Positions 31,001 through 32,856 of a DNA stretch of 32,856 nucleotides are shown here, one piece after another. The position numbers and the translations under genes are program-made. Source of the DNA: an uncultured Eubacteriales bacterium. Its GTDB lineage: Bacteria > Bacillota > Clostridia > Oscillospirales > Oscillospiraceae. The notes below the pieces were generated by a model. That model saw only the letters and a program-made list of their open reading frames with translations, did not search any database and was not told the DNA's origin. Location: NCBI GenBank assembly GCA_900545925.1, contig URAZ01000032.1, positions 1 through 32,856 of the forward strand, in the 5' to 3' direction. Within the stretch, counting starts at the first letter, position 1. Each line of letters starts with the position of its first letter.

Positions 31001-31957
31001 CTGGATAAATTATATATACTCAGGAGCCAGCTGAAGACAATTCAAAAAAGAATTGCTGCAGCAGGCACTTTGGGTGATGAAGGACGGTTAGATAAACTTG
31101 CCGACGATTTTATTCAGATCAACAAGCAGTTAGAAAAATATGGAGTTTTCAAGAAGATATCTATAAAGGTTACCGATTTTGCTGATAAATACCAGCATTT
31201 GATGAACAAAAAGAACTTTACACGTTTGTCAAATGCAGAGACTATCGCAGTAGCTGCTTCTGTTTTCGATACGTCGGTCAATATTGCAGATACGGTAAAA
31301 ACATACGCAAAACTTAATGCCAATACGGCGGCCTATATGGAGAACTTGGATATCATCGCATATCTGGCGGAAAACGGTGACAGAAAAATGGTGCGCGACG
31401 CCGCCAATCAAATATATGGCGTTTTCGCAAGTGGATTTAAGGACTATAACGCGCAACTTGGATTTGCAGTTGTGCATGATATCCTAATGGGTGGAACAGA
31501 ATACGCTGTATCAAAGTTTGTTGAACTTAACCCCTATACAAAAGCAGCCAAGGCGGCGTACGATGTGCTTGATTTGTTGCTGGGGATGTCCCACAAGGCA
31601 GAGTGTATAGATAATTCGTTGTGCTGGGAAAGTATGATACAGGCCGTAAAAGAATTAGCGCTCTCAACACTGGTCGAAACGAGATTCAGCTATGATTGCA
31701 AGGCAGCGGATCATTTGGTCAGTGACAGATATCTGACGCATCTTGCTCAGTTGCGAATCGTAGGTGAGCAGAATTTCGTGGATTATGCAAAAAATAAGGG
31801 TTGGATTACGAGGTTCTTTGACGACGGATATGAGGAAGCAAAGCAGTTTTGTAGTTCAGCTATTGGAAGAGTGTGGAACAGCGCAGGCAGTCTCAAACTG
31901 GTTTTATCTCCGGCACTTCCGACAACATTTCTTTCTAGTGGTGGTGGATCCCGTTGA
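28008..31957 (+). CDS. SLH-InlB repeat-TSP3-VWA surface protein with -1 frameshift
   Basis: Read with a -1 shift at the A7 run 29012-29018, the gene encodes 1316 residues. Order: signal peptide (1-27, ending SALA); three SLH domains (about 32-79, 92-140, 156-205) that bind secondary cell-wall polymer; Pro/Ser/Thr linker (211-243); an InlB B-repeat (Listeria-Bacteroides type, 244-314); calcium-binding DxDxDGxxD (TSP3-like) repeats from 322; a VWA domain (about 598-765) with MIDAS DYSAS; more TSP3-like repeats (DTNGDGIPD, DYDGDGLKN, DSDLDGYDD); and a helical ~420-residue C-terminus of unknown type. It is probably an exported, wall-bound adhesin. Without the shift, translation stops at 29057 after 349 codons. 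The shift may be recoding, phase variation, a mutation or a sequence error. From about 28741 the gene is much more AT-rich than its SLH part. Confidence 0.85.
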
Positions 31958-32002
31958 AGTTGAGAAAAATGCAATAAAAATTCAGCGACAAGATTGATCA
32001 AA

Positions 32003-32034
32003 AGCCAGGCACATGGGATTTCATGTGCCTGGCT
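32003..32034. terminator. Terminator after the surface-protein gene
   Basis: AGCCAGGCACATG and CATGTGCCTGGCT form a perfect 13-bp stem with a six-base loop. The following T tract is weak (CAGTTCTTTATT), but position after the stop fits a terminator. Confidence 0.65.
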
Positions 32035-32109
32035 CAGTTCTTTATTCTATCACCTGTTCTCCGTCTAATAATCTTCCTCTGCGTCATAGAGGAAAACGGA
32101 AAAGGGGTG

Positions 32110-32451
32110 CTACAATGTGAAGCATGACGTCCAGTGTGATGCTGGCTTCGGTGGTGTATGGCCCGGGAAACGCTGCTGCACGGTAAACATGCGCCCGTCG
32201 TTATCCAGGGAGAGATATCCGCCTGTGTGATTTTTTAAAAATGCGCAGGCGGGAATGTCGTGCCTGCACAGAAATGCGCACAACTTCGGCTCCGCCTCCG
32301 GGTGATTGATCGCACCGGACGCCGGAAACTTTAATACATAGTCTCCCTCTGTGCAGGTCAGAAGCCATGTATCAGAGCCCGCGCCGGTCAGGGCGTGCTG
32401 CGCGTGATGGATGTGAAGCCCGTATTGCCGGTACAAAAGATCATTAAACAT
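32110..32451 (-). pseudogene. Aminoglycoside-phosphotransferase-like gene, 3'-truncated
   Basis: The 113-residue frame begins MFNDLLYRQYGLHIHHAQHA and matches the N-lobe of APH/choline-kinase-like phosphotransferases: GAGSDTWLLTCTEGDYVLKF carries the nucleotide loop and the ATP-binding lysine, and DIPACAFLKNHTGGYLSLD the following strands. The catalytic HGDxxxxN loop and the C-lobe are absent, and the frame ends at 32110 in unrelated residues (SHWTSCFTL). Intact members are about 300 residues. Its start overlaps the DUF2087 stop by eight bases, so it was the second gene of a small operon. It cannot be an active kinase. Confidence 0.7.
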
Positions 32452-32752
32452 AGCGCCCGATAAAATCCGTAAGCACCGGGAGCGGGTCTGCTCTCCAATA
32501 GTGACTGCAATCGGTCGTCCGGTTGAGAAGCTGTTTGTTGTATAACTCCCGGCGAAGCGTCGCCGGATTGTGAAACCGCGTCCATTCATCCAGCAGATCA
32601 TTCAGTTCCGCTTCGGTATACTGCCGCCCGGCCTCAATTTTTCCGGCCAAATACCAGAGTGCCAGCAGCTTCTTTTTGTGCTTGGCTGGAAAAGCCAGCA
32701 GCCGCGCATTCTGATCAAGAAAGGGCGATAAATCTGATAAAACTCCGTTCAT
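32444..32752 (-). CDS. DUF2087 domain protein
   Basis: A 102-residue protein made of one DUF2087 domain: a helical N-terminus, KKKLLALWYLAGKIEAGRQY, then TEAELNDLLDEWTRFHNPAT and LRRELYNKQLLNRTTDCSHYWR, the conserved core that resembles a winged helix. In other bacteria the domain is often fused to an ArsR-type HTH or stands alone; DNA or RNA binding is suspected but not shown. TGAGGAT precedes the ATG. It leads a two-gene operon with the truncated phosphotransferase and is divergent from a promoter at the window end. Confidence 0.82.
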   Translation of the reverse strand: MNGVLSDLSPFLDQNARLLAFPAKHKKKLLALWYLAGKIEAGRQYTEAELNDLLDEWTRFHNPATLRRELYNKQLLNRTTDCSHYWRADPLPVLTDFIGRYV

Positions 32753-32819
32753 TTTCGTATCCTCATGATTTGCTGTTTTTCCGGTTTTTGAAGTTCATAC
32801 TAATGTCTTTTTAAAAAGG

Positions 32820-32848
32820 TTGATAATTTATCACTGTTGATGTATAAT
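32820..32848 (+). promoter_or_regulatory. Outward promoter at the window end
   Basis: TTGATA (32820-32825) and TATAAT (32843-32848) are 17 bases apart. It faces right and would drive a gene beyond the window. Confidence 0.75.
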
Positions 32849-32856
32849 GAAGATGG

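Noticed and set aside
32110..32451. An active aminoglycoside-resistance gene
   Set aside because: Only the N-terminal lobe remains; the catalytic loop is missing and the family includes many non-resistance kinases.

Overview
The window looks like a chromosomal segment of a GC-rich, Gram-positive anaerobe of the class Clostridia, most likely an Oscillospirales/Oscillospiraceae gut commensal. This rests on gene content (DUF1934, DUF5685, DUF6514, DUF1858 and YetF-like DUF421 families, SLH surface protein, trmK, nrdR), strong AGGAGG-type ribosome binding sites, sigma-A promoters with 17-base spacers, and short dispersed palindromes built on GTAGGGGC/GCCCCTAC. The genus cannot be fixed from the sequence alone.

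Layout. 1-557 is the 3' end of an AT-rich gene with Ltp-type surface lipoprotein repeats. 761-6220 is a run of minus-strand housekeeping genes: ddl, DUF1934, a nucleoside phosphorylase and an NAD(P)H oxidoreductase in one tightly coupled operon; then DUF1858, trmK and nif3 from their own promoter; then yebC. 6395-7544 is a deletion scar joining the front of a LacI regulator to the back of a MATE transporter. 7663-11149 holds an XRE regulator divergent from an 8-oxoguanine-deaminase-like amidohydrolase, followed by DUF421 and DUF4363 genes. 11150-11526 is a repeat island (a 104-base repeat and a 164-base MITE). nrdR and a DUF6514 gene follow on the minus strand. From 12545 to 25244 almost everything is on the plus strand: yihY-DUF5685-dnaJ-like operon, a 617-base intergenic region, a small membrane protein with ruvC-ruvA-ruvB and glmM, a zinc-ribbon gene with a perfect consensus promoter and long leader, a hairpin-bounded IS200/IS605-like remnant, a COG2509 flavoprotein, two paralogous cell-envelope proteins and a phosphohexomutase. 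25313-25389 is tRNA-Pro(GGG). 25642-27750 mixes gene debris (SWIM, an unknown minus-strand gene, an HTH-protein tail) with an intact Nudix/DUF4085 operon. 28008-31957 is a large SLH-InlB-TSP3-VWA surface protein interrupted by a -1 frameshift at an A7 run. The end carries a DUF2087 gene and a truncated aminoglycoside-phosphotransferase-like gene on the minus strand and an outward promoter.

How the genes fit together: ddl, glmM and the phosphohexomutase feed cell-wall and sugar-phosphate metabolism; RuvABC resolves Holliday junctions; trmK, yebC and tRNA-Pro belong to translation; nrdR controls ribonucleotide reductase genes elsewhere. The accessory, AT-richer parts are the two surface-protein genes at the ends. 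No complete phage, CRISPR array or recognisable defence operon is present. The most unusual items are the frameshifted SLH/VWA protein, the tandem proteins sharing a YLRPWGMDWEDVR domain, and several repeat or RNA-like structures between genes.
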